Assembly (NCBI GenBank): GCA_030680855.1
Contig: JAUXUN010000081.1
Coordinates: 1-58,997, forward strand
Reading direction: 5' to 3'
Source of the DNA: Aestuariivirga sp.
Lineage (GTDB): Bacteria; Pseudomonadota; Alphaproteobacteria; Rhizobiales; Aestuariivirgaceae
DNA length: 58,997 bases
The translations under genes were made by a program, and so were the position numbers. The notes below the pieces were generated by a model. The model did not search any database, had not been told where the DNA came from, and saw only the letters and a list, made by a program, of their open reading frames with translations. How positions within the stretch are numbered: position 1 is the stretch's first letter; each line of letters starts with the position of its first letter. This document shows positions 18,619 to 28,471 of this stretch, piece by piece.

Positions 18619-20153
18619 AGATTGCCATTGGTGAAACGGCGATTACGCTGGAACAGGCGCGGGCTACATTGGCTGGGCCTATCACTGTTTCGCTTTCGCC
18701 CAAGGCACGCGAGCTCATTGTCAAAAGCGCTGAAACCGTTGCGCGGCTGCTGAAGACAGGCGACGCAATTTATGGCGTGAACACGGGCTTTGGAAAACTG
18801 GCAAAAACGCGGATTGCGGCGGAAGACCTGTCAAAGCTGCAGGTCAATATCGTGCGCTCGCATGCGGCGGGGGTTGGTGCGCCCCTGGACGAGGGCGTGG
18901 TGCGGCTCATCATGCTGCTCAAGATCAACGCGCTTTCGCAGGGGGCCTCGGGCATCTCGCTGGCGGCGATGAAAACGCTGGTTGCCTTGCTGAACGCAGA
19001 TGCTTTGCCGGTTGTTCCGGGGCAGGGTTCGGTTGGTGCATCCGGCGATCTGGCGCCGCTGGCGCATTTGAGCCTTGTGCTGATTGGCGAAGGCGAAGTC
19101 CTCCACAAGGGTAAGCGCCTGAGCGGGGCAAAGGGATTGGCGACGGCTGGTGTTGGGCCGGTTGCCCTGGTGGGACCGAAGGAAGGGCTTGCCCTTCTCA
19201 ACGGTACGCAGGTTTCAACGGCGCTCGCCCTTTCCGGATTGATTGCGGCGGAGCGCAACGCGGCGGCGGCCATTCTGGCAGGCGCATTGTCGATTGACGC
19301 GGTCATGGGCTCCGACACCCCGTTTGATCCCCGCATCCATGCACTACGGCCCCATCCTGGGCAGATTCTTGCGGCTTCTCACTATCGCCGCCTGCTGGCG
19401 GGCAGCGCTATTCGCGCCTCGCATCTGGTTAATGATGAGCGGGTGCAGGATCCCTATTCCTTCCGCTGCCAGCCGCAGGTGATGGGGGCGTGCCTCGACA
19501 TGCTGGCCAATGCGGCGCGTACATTGATGATTGAAGCCAATGGGGTTTCCGACAATCCGCTGGTGTTTGCGGAAGACGGTGCTGTGCTGTCCGGCGGCAA
19601 TTTCCATGCGGAGCCGGTGGCCTTTGCCGCCGACATGATTGCCATTGCCATTGCGGAAATGGGCTCGCTCTCTGAACGGCGCATGGCGGCGCTGATTGAT
19701 TCCTCGATCTCGCTGCTGCCGCCTTTTCTCATCCGCAATCCGGGGCTCAATTCCGGCTTCATGATCCCGCAATGCACGGCGGCAGCGCTGATGAGCGAGA
19801 ACAAGCAGATGTCGCATCCCGCTTCGGTTGATTCAGCGCCTACTTCTGCCAATCAGGAAGATCACGTGAGCATGGCAACGCATGGGGCGCGCAGGCTAAG
19901 GCCGATGAACGCCAATCTGGCGCGGATCGTGGCCATTGAACTTATGGCCTCGGTGGAAGGCATTGATTTCCGGCGACCGCTTAAGTCATCGAAGCCGCTG
20001 GAGGAGGCGCACAAGCTGGTGCGTTCCAAAGCCGCCAGCCGGGAACAGGATAGAGAATTTTCAACGGACATTGAGGCCATTGCCCGCATGATTGAGCGCG
20101 GAGAGTATCAACCCCTCGTGCCCATGCTTCTCAGCGATCTCGGCTGTGCCTAG
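18615..20153 (+). CDS. hutH: Histidine ammonia-lyase
   Basis: 512 residues, normal length. The Ala142-Ser143-Gly144 triplet in [14 protein letters not shown] forms the MIO electrophile by self-cyclisation; Tyr53 in IYGVNTGFG is the catalytic base. It deaminates histidine to trans-urocanate, step 1 of the pathway, and urocanate is also the HutC inducer. The start overlaps the hutF stop (ATGA). Its 3' end overlaps the convergent ABC permease gene by four bases, so no terminator separates them. Confidence 0.97.
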   Translation: MKIAIGETAITLEQARATLAGPITVSLSPKARELIVKSAETVARLLKTGDAIYGVNTGFGKLAKTRIAAEDLSKLQVNIVRSHAAGVGAPLDEGVVRLIMLLKINALSQGASGISLAAMKTLVALLNADALPVVPGQGSVGASGDLAPLAHLSLVLIGEGEVLHKGKRLSGAKGLATAGVGPVALVGPKEGLALLNGTQVSTALALSGLIAAERNAAAAILAGALSIDAVMGSDTPFDPRIHALRPHPGQILAASHYRRLLAGSAIRASHLVNDERVQDPYSFRCQPQVMGACLDMLANAARTLMIEANGVSDNPLVFAEDGAVLSGGNFHAEPVAFAADMIAIAIAEMGSLSERRMAALIDSSISLLPPFLIRNPGLNSGFMIPQCTAAALMSENKQMSHPASVDSAPTSANQEDHVSMATHGARRLRPMNANLARIVAIELMASVEGIDFRRPLKSSKPLEEAHKLVRSKAASREQDREFSTDIEAIARMIERGEYQPLVPMLLSDLGCA

Positions 20154-20911
20154 TTTTTCAAGCGATAACCGGTCCTGAATATCCATGCCACGATGGTGAG
20201 GCAGGCGGCCAGAAAAGCCGCAATAGCCAACAGGCTGTAGCCAATGCTGACATCCGAATGGCCGAAGAAGCTCCAGCGAAAGCCACTGACAAGATAGACC
20301 ACCGGGTTGAACAGGCTGACCGTCTGCCAGATGGGCGGCAGCATGTTGATGGAATAGAAACTGCCGCCGAGGAAGGTGAGCGGGGTGATGACCAGCAGGG
20401 GAATGAGCTGCAACTTCTCAAAGCCGTCGGCCCAGATTCCGATGATGAATCCGAAGAGGCTGAAGGTCACGGCGGTCAGCACAAGGAATAGCAGCATCCA
20501 GAAGGGATGCAGGATTTGCAGGGGAACAAAGAATGCGGCGGTTGCCAGAATGACGAGGCCCAGGACGATGGACTTGGTGGCGGCGGCGCCCACATAGGCG
20601 ATGACGATTTCCAGGTAGGATACGGGAGCCGAGAGCAGCTCAAAGATAGTCCCGACAAAGCGCGGGAAATAAATGCCGAACGAGGCATTGGCTATGCTCT
20701 GGGTGAGCAGCGACAGCATGATCAGGCCCGGCACGATGAAGGAGCCGTAGTTGATGCCGTCAATTTCCTGGATGCGCGAGCCGATGGCGGCGCCAAAAAC
20801 CACGAAATAGAGCGAAGTTGATATGACCGGCGAGACAAGGCTCTGGGTCAGGGTGCGGAAGAAGCGCGCCATTTCGAAGATATAGATTGCCCTTACGGCA
20901 TTGAAATTCAT
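20150..20911 (-). CDS. yadH: ABC-2 type exporter permease, YadH-like
   Basis: 253 residues with about six membrane segments. The N-terminal block [35 protein letters not shown] is split here only by helix 1 and resembles YadH. The motif [17 protein letters not shown] before the last helices is the ABC-2 signature. The start overlaps the stop of the ATPase gene (ATGA), so the two form one exporter. The substrate is unknown; relatives are linked to drug, lipid or polysaccharide export. Confidence 0.88.
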   Translation of the reverse strand: MNFNAVRAIYIFEMARFFRTLTQSLVSPVISTSLYFVVFGAAIGSRIQEIDGINYGSFIVPGLIMLSLLTQSIANASFGIYFPRFVGTIFELLSAPVSYLEIVIAYVGAAATKSIVLGLVILATAAFFVPLQILHPFWMLLFLVLTAVTFSLFGFIIGIWADGFEKLQLIPLLVITPLTFLGGSFYSINMLPPIWQTVSLFNPVVYLVSGFRWSFFGHSDVSIGYSLLAIAAFLAACLTIVAWIFRTGYRLKN

Positions 20912-21834
20912 GACGGCTTCCTCACCAGGCTCACGAATATTTCCTCAAGCGAGCTTTGCTTGGTTTCCATGTCCTTGAACTTGATTTTTGCGGTGTGCAG
21001 ATCTTCAAGCAGGGCGGCGATGCCTGTCTTGTTGCCCTGTGAATCATAGGTGTGGGTGATTTCCGTGCCTTCGCCATTGAGCTCAAGCCCATATTTGGCG
21101 AGGGCTTTCGGAATGCTCTTGATGGCGCGGTCGAGATGCAGGGTGACCTGCTTCTTGCCGAGCTTGGCCATCAGGGCCTTCTTGCCCTCAACCAGGATGA
21201 TCTCGCCCTTGTTGATGACGCCGATGCGGTCGGCCATTTCCTCGGCCTCATCAATGTAATGGGTGGTGAGGATGATGGTGACGCCGGTTTTTCTGAGATC
21301 GCGCACGAGCTGCCACATGTCGCGGCGAAGCTCCACGTCCACCCCGGCCGTCGGTTCATCGAGGAACAGGATTTTTGGCTCGTGGGACAGGGCCTTGGCG
21401 ATCAGCACCCGGCGTTTCATGCCGCCGGAGAGCTGCATGATTTTGCTGTCCTTCTTGTCCCAGAGAGAAAGTGCCTTGAGGGTTTTCTCAATATGGGCGG
21501 GGTTGGGCGAGAGGCCAAAGAGGCCACGGCTGAAATTAACCGTTGCCCAGACGGTTTCAAAGGCGTCGGTGGTCAGCTCCTGGGGCACAAGGCCGATAAG
21601 GGAGCGGGCGGCGCGGAAATCCGTGACAATGTCATGGCCGTTGGCCAAGACCTTGCCGGCGCTGGCATTGACGATCCCGCAGATAATGCTGATGAGGGTG
21701 GTCTTGCCCGCCCCATTGGGGCCGAGAAGGGCGAAAATCTCGCCCTGCCTGATCTCAAGATTGATGTCTTTCAGGGCCTGAAAGCCTGACTTGTAGGTCT
21801 TTGAAAGGGAGGACACGGAAATTGCGGATGACAT
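20908..21834 (-). CDS. yadG: ABC exporter ATP-binding protein, YadG-like
   Basis: 308 residues. Walker A is GPNGAGKTT, the signature LSGGMKRR, Walker [13 protein letters not shown] and the switch [14 protein letters not shown], all typical of the CcmA/YadG class. The ATG at 21834 ([18 protein letters not shown]) was preferred to the longer frame to 21879 because it begins at the family start. It is divergent from the RND efflux genes with a 187-base gap in which I see only short near-palindromes. Confidence 0.9.
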   Translation of the reverse strand: MSSAISVSSLSKTYKSGFQALKDINLEIRQGEIFALLGPNGAGKTTLISIICGIVNASAGKVLANGHDIVTDFRAARSLIGLVPQELTTDAFETVWATVNFSRGLFGLSPNPAHIEKTLKALSLWDKKDSKIMQLSGGMKRRVLIAKALSHEPKILFLDEPTAGVDVELRRDMWQLVRDLRKTGVTIILTTHYIDEAEEMADRIGVINKGEIILVEGKKALMAKLGKKQVTLHLDRAIKSIPKALAKYGLELNGEGTEITHTYDSQGNKTGIAALLEDLHTAKIKFKDMETKQSSLEEIFVSLVRKPS

Positions 21835-22021
21835 TGTGTCCAAATAGGGGCTGAGAGTTGGAAAGGCAAGGTGCCGCAAGCCCTGACCGCCGGGATTTTA
21901 TTTGGCGCAGGAACGGTTTTTGGGATACACAAATTCGTGAATGCCGGACGGAATTCCGGGCTTTAGCCGTCTTGAGTAGGTTATGCTGTTGGCGGCATGG
22001 TACTCGGGGAGTGGTAGTCAT

Positions 22022-23116
22022 TTGAAAAAATCGACGGCGGCAGCGGTTCTCCTTTTGGCCCTCGGGGGGGCTGCCTATTGGCTGCAGGCCGACGGCCAGC
22101 TTAAATCCTTGTGGCCCGGAGCATCGGTGGCGCCAGTACAGCCTGCAGCTGGCGGCGGGAGCAAGCGCGCGGCCTCATCGGTGGAAGTGGCAACGGCAAA
22201 AGAGGGCCAGCTCAGCGACGATATTGCCGCGATCGGTTCGCTGGTGTCGGAAGAATCAGTTGATATCGCGTCTGAGACGAATGGCCGGATCGTGGAGATC
22301 CTGTTTGCCGATGGCGCACAAGTCAATGCGGGCGATGTGTTGTTCCGGCTCGACGATACGCTGGTCAAGGCCGTCGTGACCGATGCGGAAGCCAGGCTTG
22401 CACTGGCAAAAACCATTGTCGAGCGCAATGCCGCGCTGCTCAAATCCAGGAATATCGCGCAAAGCGTTGTCGACCAGTCCAACACCGAACTCACGCTTGC
22501 CGAAAGCGCCCTGGCGCTCGCCAAGGTGCAGCTCGGTAAACTGACGATCCGTGCCCCCTTTAGTGGCCGGGCGGGATTTCGCGGCGTGTCCATAGGCGCC
22601 TATGTGCAGGCCGGCGCGCCGCTCGTGCATGTGGAAAAAATCGATCTGTTGAAGGCGGCCTTCAGCGTTCCGGAACTGAACTACGCCCAGCTCTCACTTG
22701 GCCAGAGCATCATGGTGAGCGCCGACGCGGTGCCGGGTGAAACTTTCGAGGCAAAGATTTCAGCGATCGACCCGCTGCTGGACATCAACGGCCGGGCGCT
22801 CCGGGTGCGGGCCGATCTTGACAATTCCGCCGACAAGCTGCGGCCCGGCATGCTGATACGCGTCAGCGTTCGCGGGCCCTCACGCTCATCGGTGATGGTG
22901 CCGGAGGCTGCCATTGTTCCGCGCAGCAGTGGCGCGGTGGTGTTTGTCGCCGCAGGTGAAAAGGCGGCAGAAACAAAAGTGCGCACCGGAAAGCGCGTTG
23001 ACGGCGCCGTCGAGATCATTGAGGGACTGAAGGCAGGCACACAGGTGGTTACCGCCGGAAACGCGCGGCTGTCGGACGGAGCGGCCATCGCCATCGTCCC
23101 GCCGGCAAGCAATTGA
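22022..23116 (+). CDS. RND efflux periplasmic adaptor (membrane fusion protein)
   Basis: 364 residues from a TTG at 22022 with GGGGAG at 22006-22011. This start gives MKKSTAAAVLLLALGGAAYWL, a clean inner-membrane anchor; an ATG at 21983 would add a poor leader. The barrel-sandwich lipoyl halves are around GRIVEILFADGAQVNAGDVLFRLDD and GKLTIRAPFSGRAGF, flanking an alpha-hairpin of about residues 100-165. A beta-barrel domain follows. It links the inner-membrane RND pump to an outer-membrane channel not found in the window. The pump gene starts 7 bases downstream. Confidence 0.92.
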   Translation: MKKSTAAAVLLLALGGAAYWLQADGQLKSLWPGASVAPVQPAAGGGSKRAASSVEVATAKEGQLSDDIAAIGSLVSEESVDIASETNGRIVEILFADGAQVNAGDVLFRLDDTLVKAVVTDAEARLALAKTIVERNAALLKSRNIAQSVVDQSNTELTLAESALALAKVQLGKLTIRAPFSGRAGFRGVSIGAYVQAGAPLVHVEKIDLLKAAFSVPELNYAQLSLGQSIMVSADAVPGETFEAKISAIDPLLDINGRALRVRADLDNSADKLRPGMLIRVSVRGPSRSSVMVPEAAIVPRSSGAVVFVAAGEKAAETKVRTGKRVDGAVEIIEGLKAGTQVVTAGNARLSDGAAIAIVPPASN

Positions 23117-23123
23117 GACGGCG

Positions 23124-26100
23124 ATGACCCTTCCCGAGCTCTGCATAAGGAGACCGGTTTTTGCTACGGTGCTGAGCCTGATCCTCGTGCTGATAGGCCT
23201 CATGGCGTTCAGCCGGCTGACGATCCGCGAATATCCCAACATCGACGAGCCGCAGGTTTCGGTATCAACCGGTTATAACGGCGCATCGGCGGAAATCATC
23301 GAAACCCAGGTGACGCAGGTGCTCGAAGGTTCTCTGGCCGGGATCGAGGGCATCGACACGATTGAATCCACCTCGCGGGCGGAATCGAGCCGGATCACCA
23401 TCCGCTTCAGGGCGGGCGTCAGCATCGATTCGGCCACCAGCGATGTGCGCGACCGGGTGAGCCGGGTGCGCCGCCAGCTTCCCGATGAAATCGACGAGCC
23501 AAACATATCCAAGGTTGAGGCTGACGCGCAGGCCATTATCTTCCTGGTGCTGCGCTCCACCGGCATGTCGGCCCTTGAGCTCACGGATTACGTGGACCGT
23601 TTCGTGGCCGACCGGTTCAAAAATCTCGACGGCGTGGCCGACGTTTCGGTGAATGGCGAGCGGCGCTATGTCATGCGGGTCTGGCTCGATCCGGGAAAAC
23701 TCGCGGGCTACGGCGTCACGGTGCAGGACGTCGAACAGGCGATCCGTTCGCAGAACGCCGAAATCCCGGCAGGCCGGGTGGAAAGCAAGGACCGCGAGTT
23801 CACCGTGCTGTCGCGCACTTCGCTTGGCACGGCCGCGGAATTCGCGCGGGTGACGCTCAAGGCGGCGGGGGGCCTGCAGGTTTCGCTCGGTGATGTGGCC
23901 AAGGTTGAACTCGGAACGGCGGATGTCCGGCGCGAGAGCCGCTATGACGGGCAGACGGCCATCTCGATTGGCATCGTGAAGCAGGCAGTTGCCAATCCGC
24001 TTGACGTGGCAATTGCGGTCAACCGCGTGCTGCCAACGATCAACGCGTCAATGCCGGAAGGAACCTCTATTGAGGCCGGCTTTGACTCGACGGTGTTTAT
24101 CGACCGGTCGATCAAGAATGTGTTCATTACAATTCTTGAGGCGGCTGGGCTGGTCATTCTCATCATCCTTTTGTTCCTGCACTCCTTCCGGGCGGCGATC
24201 ATCCCGGTGGTCACCATCCCGGTTTCGCTCCTCACCGCCTTTGTCATCATGTATGCCACCGGCGTTACGATCAATACCTTGACCCTGCTGGCTTTCGTGC
24301 TGGCCATCGGGCTCGTGGTGGATGACGCCATCGTCATGCTTGAGAACATTTACCGCCATGTGGAAGAGGGCATGAAGCCTTTCAACGCGGCGATCAGAGG
24401 GGCGCGGGAAGTGGGCTTTGCCGTCGTTGCCATGACGATGACGCTGGCTGCGGTCTATGCCCCCATAGCTTTCACGCCAGGGCGCACGGGCCGCCTGTTC
24501 ATGGAATTCGCGGTGACTCTGGCTGGCGCCGTGGTGGTTTCGGGCTTTGTCGCCCTGACGCTGACGCCCATGATGTCATCAAAACTCCTGAAACATTCGG
24601 AGCGCGAGAATTTTTTCGCCCGTTTTGTGGAGAAGCTGCTGAAAAACCTGGATGCTGGATATCAGCGGACATTGCGCCAAGTGCTGCGGCTGCGCTGGAT
24701 GGTGATGCTTGCCGCCCTTGGCGTCGCTGGCGTTGGCGGCCTGCTGCTCGCCCAGCTCAAATCAGAACTCTCGCCCACGGAGGACCGGGGCGTCGTCATG
24801 GTTTCGGGAAATACGCCGGAAGGGTCAAGTTTTGCCTACACACAGCGCTATGCGAGGCATGTGGAAGCACTGCTTCGGGATATTCCCGACCTGCGTTCGG
24901 CGCTGTTGATTGTCGGGGCCGGAGAGGTAACGCGGATGATGTCTTTCGCGCGCCTGAAGGACTGGAGCGAACGCACGGTCAGCCAGCAGGAAACCGTGCA
25001 GAAGCTGCAGCCGAAGCTCCGGGCCATTGCTGGCATCCAGGCTTCGGCCTCCAATCCCGCCTCATTAGGGGTGCGCGGCTTCGGCAAGCCGATGCAGTTC
25101 GTCATCCAGTCGTCAGCCTCCTATGAAGAACTCAACGGGATTGCCAGCAAGCTGGTGGAAAAGCTCAAGGACAATCCGGGCCTTGCCGACCTCGACACGG
25201 ATCTGCGGCTCAACAAGCCGGAAGTGCGGATTGAAATTGACCGGGCACGGGCCGCCGACCTCGGCCTTGACGTGACGGTGATCGGGCGCACCCTGGAAAC
25301 GCTGCTCGGCGGGCGCAATGTCAGCACCTTTGAAATTGGCAGCGAGCAATATGACGTGACGGTGGCGCTGCCGGTGGCGGACCGCACCTCGACCGAAACG
25401 CTTTCCCGCATTTTCGTGCGCAGCGTTTCGGGCGAAATGGTGCAGCTTTCCAACGTAGTGACGGCGCGCGAGGCGGTGGCGCCGCGCGACCTCAGGCGTT
25501 TCAACCAGCTTAGGGCCATCACCATCGAGGCCAATCTTTCGCCGGGTTACACGCTGGGCGAGGCGATCAGCGCCTTCAATGCGGCAGCCCAGGAGGTTTT
25601 GCCCGACAATGTGGTGACCGATCTTACGGGGCAGGCGCGCGAGCTGCGCGATTCAAGCTCGAACCTGGCGCTGGTTTTCGTACTGGCGCTGGCCTTCATC
25701 TACCTCGTGCTCTCGGCCCAGTTTGAAAGCTTCCGTGATCCGGTGATGATCATGTTGAGCGTGCCGCTTTCCATGACGGGGGCGCTTGCGGCGCTCTATT
25801 TCACGGGCGGCACCTTGAACGTCTATTCGCAGATCGGGCTGGTGACGCTTATCGGGCTCATTACCAAGCACGGCATCCTCATCGTTGATTTTGCCAACCG
25901 GATGCAGGAGGAAGGGCGCACACGGCTTGATGCCATCGTCGAAGGGGCCACGCTGCGGCTGCGGCCCATCCTCATGACCACTTTCGCCATGGTGCTGGGC
26001 GCGGTGCCACTTGTGCTGGCTTCTGGCGCCGGTGCGGAAAGCCGCATGCAGATTGGCTGGGTGATTGTTGGCGGCATGACGCTTGGCACGGTGCTAACGC

Positions 26101-26216
26101 TGTTCGTAGTGCCATGCGCCTACGCCATCATGGGGCGGCAACATGTTGGCCCGGCGCTTGAAGAAACCAAGCCCGAACTGCGTTTCGCAAAACCAATTTC
26201 GAAGGCGGCGGAGTAG
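23124..26216 (+). CDS. RND multidrug-type efflux transporter
   Basis: 1030 residues, normal for an AcrB/MexF-type proton antiporter. The first helix is PVFATVLSLILVLIGLMAF, large periplasmic loops follow helices 1 and 7, and helix 4 carries the proton-relay aspartates in LAIGLVVDDAIVMLENIYRH. The C-terminal half repeats the fold (SAQFESFRDPVMIMLSVPLS...LITKHGILIVDFAN). No outer-membrane factor or TetR/LysR regulator adjoins it, so it probably uses a shared TolC. Substrates are not predictable. Confidence 0.95.
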   Translation: MTLPELCIRRPVFATVLSLILVLIGLMAFSRLTIREYPNIDEPQVSVSTGYNGASAEIIETQVTQVLEGSLAGIEGIDTIESTSRAESSRITIRFRAGVSIDSATSDVRDRVSRVRRQLPDEIDEPNISKVEADAQAIIFLVLRSTGMSALELTDYVDRFVADRFKNLDGVADVSVNGERRYVMRVWLDPGKLAGYGVTVQDVEQAIRSQNAEIPAGRVESKDREFTVLSRTSLGTAAEFARVTLKAAGGLQVSLGDVAKVELGTADVRRESRYDGQTAISIGIVKQAVANPLDVAIAVNRVLPTINASMPEGTSIEAGFDSTVFIDRSIKNVFITILEAAGLVILIILLFLHSFRAAIIPVVTIPVSLLTAFVIMYATGVTINTLTLLAFVLAIGLVVDDAIVMLENIYRHVEEGMKPFNAAIRGAREVGFAVVAMTMTLAAVYAPIAFTPGRTGRLFMEFAVTLAGAVVVSGFVALTLTPMMSSKLLKHSERENFFARFVEKLLKNLDAGYQRTLRQVLRLRWMVMLAALGVAGVGGLLLAQLKSELSPTEDRGVVMVSGNTPEGSSFAYTQRYARHVEALLRDIPDLRSALLIVGAGEVTRMMSFARLKDWSERTVSQQETVQKLQPKLRAIAGIQASASNPASLGVRGFGKPMQFVIQSSASYEELNGIASKLVEKLKDNPGLADLDTDLRLNKPEVRIEIDRARAADLGLDVTVIGRTLETLLGGRNVSTFEIGSEQYDVTVALPVADRTSTETLSRIFVRSVSGEMVQLSNVVTAREAVAPRDLRRFNQLRAITIEANLSPGYTLGEAISAFNAAAQEVLPDNVVTDLTGQARELRDSSSNLALVFVLALAFIYLVLSAQFESFRDPVMIMLSVPLSMTGALAALYFTGGTLNVYSQIGLVTLIGLITKHGILIVDFANRMQEEGRTRLDAIVEGATLRLRPILMTTFAMVLGAVPLVLASGAGAESRMQIGWVIVGGMTLGTVLTLFVVPCAYAIMGRQHVGPALEETKPELRFAKPISKAAE

Positions 26217-26251
26217 GTGCGAACTGCGGGTTCTGTAGAGGTCCGGGGGAT

Positions 26252-26713
26252 TTACCCCTGACAGACATCGACCCATTCCGCGCCAATCAGCTCTGCCATG
26301 CGGATGGGATTGATGCGGAGCGCGCTGTTGGTTGAACCCGCCGCCGGCACGACTTCGTCAAAGGCTTTCAGCGAGACATCGCAATAGACGGGGAGCGCTG
26401 TAGCCAGGCCAAAGGGGCTTACCCCGCCCACCGGGTGGCCAGTCACCGCCAGCACCTCTTCGGGACTGAGCATGCGGGCTTTGCCGCCGAAGGCTGCCCT
26501 GGCCTTTTTGTTGTCGATGCGGGCATCGCCGCGGGTGACCACCACGAGGTTCCGGTCGCCCACCCGGAGCGACAGGGTCTTGGCGATCTGGCCGTGCGTG
26601 ACGCCGTGGCCTTCGGCGGCGAGCGCCACGGTGGCGCTGCTGGCTTCCAGTTCGATAATGGCAATGTCGGGGGCCTTCTCGGCCAGAAACGCCCGGACAG
26701 ACTCTAAGCTCAT
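26252..26713 (-). CDS. YbaK/EbsC-family aminoacyl-tRNA deacylase
   Basis: 153 residues. The YbaK fold is indicated by VTHGQIAKTLSLRVGDRNLVVV, the GGVSPFG loop and the SLKAFDEVVPAAGSTNSALRI block. Members hydrolyse misacylated Cys-tRNA or Ala-tRNA (trans-editing). It is convergent with the RND gene, 35 bases apart; a small GGGG/CCCC hairpin spans its stop codon. It appears to stand alone in its transcription unit. Confidence 0.9.
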   Translation of the reverse strand: MSLESVRAFLAEKAPDIAIIELEASSATVALAAEGHGVTHGQIAKTLSLRVGDRNLVVVTRGDARIDNKKARAAFGGKARMLSPEEVLAVTGHPVGGVSPFGLATALPVYCDVSLKAFDEVVPAAGSTNSALRINPIRMAELIGAEWVDVCQG

Positions 26714-26891
26714 GTGAACAGCCTTTCTTCAGAGTCAAGAATTAGCCCACCCGTGTGGCCGTTCAAGATGAAAAGACTTTAGGCACAGGGAGATAACCGG
26801 GTTCCTGAATTGTGCCTTCTTGCGTTGCAATTACAGCCATCCAATTTTGCCTGGTAACAAATCGTAACCGTCTCGCACAAGGAGGACTCCC

Positions 26892-27452
26892 ATGCGCAAG
26901 CTCAAGGCCGGCATCGTCATTAGCACCACGCGCGCCTCCCGCTTTGGCCATAAGCCGGCGGAATGGGTCAAAAGCATCGCCGCCGAGCGCAGCGACATGG
27001 CCGTCGAAATACTGGACCTGCGCGACTATCCGATGCGCTTCTTCGATGAAGTGGCCCAGCGCTGGCAGAAGAAAGTTGCCGAATTCGACGGCTTCGTCTT
27101 TGTGGCGGCAGAGTACAACCACGGCATTCCCGCGGTTCTGATGAACGCCCTCGACTATGCCTATCCGGAATGGAACAAGAAGGCTGCTGCCCTGGTAGGC
27201 TACGGCGCGGTGGGCGGTTCGCGCGCGGTCGAACAGTTGCGGCTGATCGCGGCGGAGCTGCAATTGGCCACCATTCGCACCGGCGTTTATATCCAGGGTG
27301 CCGATTTCATGGCAGCGCTGAAGGACGGGAAGAACCTCAAGGAGATCGCCTATCTCCAGCAGGGCGTCAGAGACATGCTCGACCAGTTGGCCTGGTGGAC
27401 CACAGCGCTCAAAACGGCACGCCAGCGAGATGCATTGTCGGCGGCCGCCTAG
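26892..27452 (+). CDS. NADPH-dependent FMN reductase family protein
   Basis: 186 residues, flavodoxin-like fold. The block EYNHGIPAVLMNALDYAYPEW, with the flavin-binding and dimer-contact residues, is diagnostic of the FMN_red/azoreductase group. CAAGGAGGA lies just before the ATG, so translation should be strong. It may reduce flavin, quinone or chromate; the substrate is not evident. The 178-base upstream gap contains no recognised operator, only a direct TAAC repeat near 26850. Confidence 0.9.
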   Translation: MRKLKAGIVISTTRASRFGHKPAEWVKSIAAERSDMAVEILDLRDYPMRFFDEVAQRWQKKVAEFDGFVFVAAEYNHGIPAVLMNALDYAYPEWNKKAAALVGYGAVGGSRAVEQLRLIAAELQLATIRTGVYIQGADFMAALKDGKNLKEIAYLQQGVRDMLDQLAWWTTALKTARQRDALSAAA

Positions 27453-27582
27453 CCTCTTGTCAGTCACATCGGCTGGCTTGTTTCAGATCAATGATCCGAC
27501 ACAAAAATTCCGACATAAGCGACGGAAATCGCGGGCAGGCGTGTCTAATTATTGTTGAGCACCATTGAAACTGATTTGAGCC

Positions 27583-28137
27583 ATGCCTGTTGCCGCCAGA
27601 ACAAGATATGACACTGTTGCCCTGAGCCTGCATTGGCTTATCGCCACGCTGCTGATCTTCATGCTCTTTTTTGGCGATGAACTCATGGAAGCGGAAGATG
27701 GCGGCAGCACGTTTGGACCCTCGCTGCATGTTTCGGTAGGCAGTGCCATTCTCTTGCTCAGCGTATTCCGTCTCATTTGGCGCCTGAACAATCCACCGCC
27801 CGTCTGTCCCGCCAGCATGGCTCCATGGGAACGGACGGCATCTTCGGTGACGCACCTGCTCTTCTATGTCCTGCTGATCAGCATCCCGCTGACAGGCTGG
27901 TTCGCTACGCCGAAGTTCCTCAGTGAGGAAGGCGTGATGGCGGGCCTCACGGTTTTCGGCGTATTCCCGCTGCCGGGCGCACCAAGCCTCAGCCTTCCCA
28001 TGAAGGGCCTTCACGAGATCGGCTCGAACCTCGGCATTGTGCTGCTGGCGCTGCATGTGCTTGCCGTCCTCAAGCACCCCTTCGTCAACCGGGATGACGT
28101 GTTGCGCCGCATGCTGCCCATCGGGCGGAGCGGCTAG
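27583..28137 (+). CDS. Cytochrome b561 family protein
   Basis: 184 residues with four predicted membrane helices. Candidate heme-b histidines are in LSLHWLIA (helix 1), SLHVSVGSAILL (helix 2), THLLFYVLL (helix 3) and the helix-4 block LHEIGSNLGIVLLALHVLAV. This is the prokaryotic b561/CybB type that passes electrons within the inner membrane, often from superoxide or a quinol. A short palindrome GATCAATGATC lies about 90 bases upstream. It overlaps the convergent small gene by four bases. Confidence 0.9.
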   Translation: MPVAARTRYDTVALSLHWLIATLLIFMLFFGDELMEAEDGGSTFGPSLHVSVGSAILLLSVFRLIWRLNNPPPVCPASMAPWERTASSVTHLLFYVLLISIPLTGWFATPKFLSEEGVMAGLTVFGVFPLPGAPSLSLPMKGLHEIGSNLGIVLLALHVLAVLKHPFVNRDDVLRRMLPIGRSG

Positions 28138-28394
28138 CTTCCGGGCAGTTTTTTAGGTGGCGGTGCGGGACAGTTGTGGCGCGGCAGGGGGATCTGCTCG
28201 TAAGGGTTATCGGCGCGTGCCACGGGTCCCATGGGGCAATCGGGAGAAGGCAGCGGCTTTGCCTCGGGCACGGCATCCAGAAAAGCCTTGGCTGGCGGAA
28301 ATTCGCTGCGCCAGTCATCCTCATGGCCTTCCCAGTTCATGGCGAGGACCGGTTGCGCCGTGGCAAGCAGGGCGATGATGGTAAGCATCCTCAT
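28134..28394 (-). CDS. Small exported proline-rich protein of unknown function
   Basis: 86 residues from the ATG at 28394; another ATG is two codons further in (28388). A short signal peptide MRMLTIIALLATAQPVLA precedes a mature part beginning MNWEGHEDDW, with two cysteines (SPDCPMG and RHNCPAPP) and a proline-rich tail PPPKKLPGS. I do not recognise the family. A longer frame to 28430 lacks signal-peptide character. Coding status is supported by the clean signal peptide but remains unproven. Confidence 0.6.
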   Translation of the reverse strand: MRMLTIIALLATAQPVLAMNWEGHEDDWRSEFPPAKAFLDAVPEAKPLPSPDCPMGPVARADNPYEQIPLPRHNCPAPPPKKLPGS

Positions 28395-28471
28395 GGGCCG
28401 AGTATAGGGCTGGCCGCGTTTCAAATCCACGGTTTACAACCGTCAATCCTGCTATCGCCAAGCAGCCGCTG

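Noticed and set aside
26245-26258. Terminator between the RND gene and ybaK (GGGG/CCCC hairpin)
   Set aside because: The stem is only four or five pairs and lacks a T-run; too weak to annotate as a terminator.
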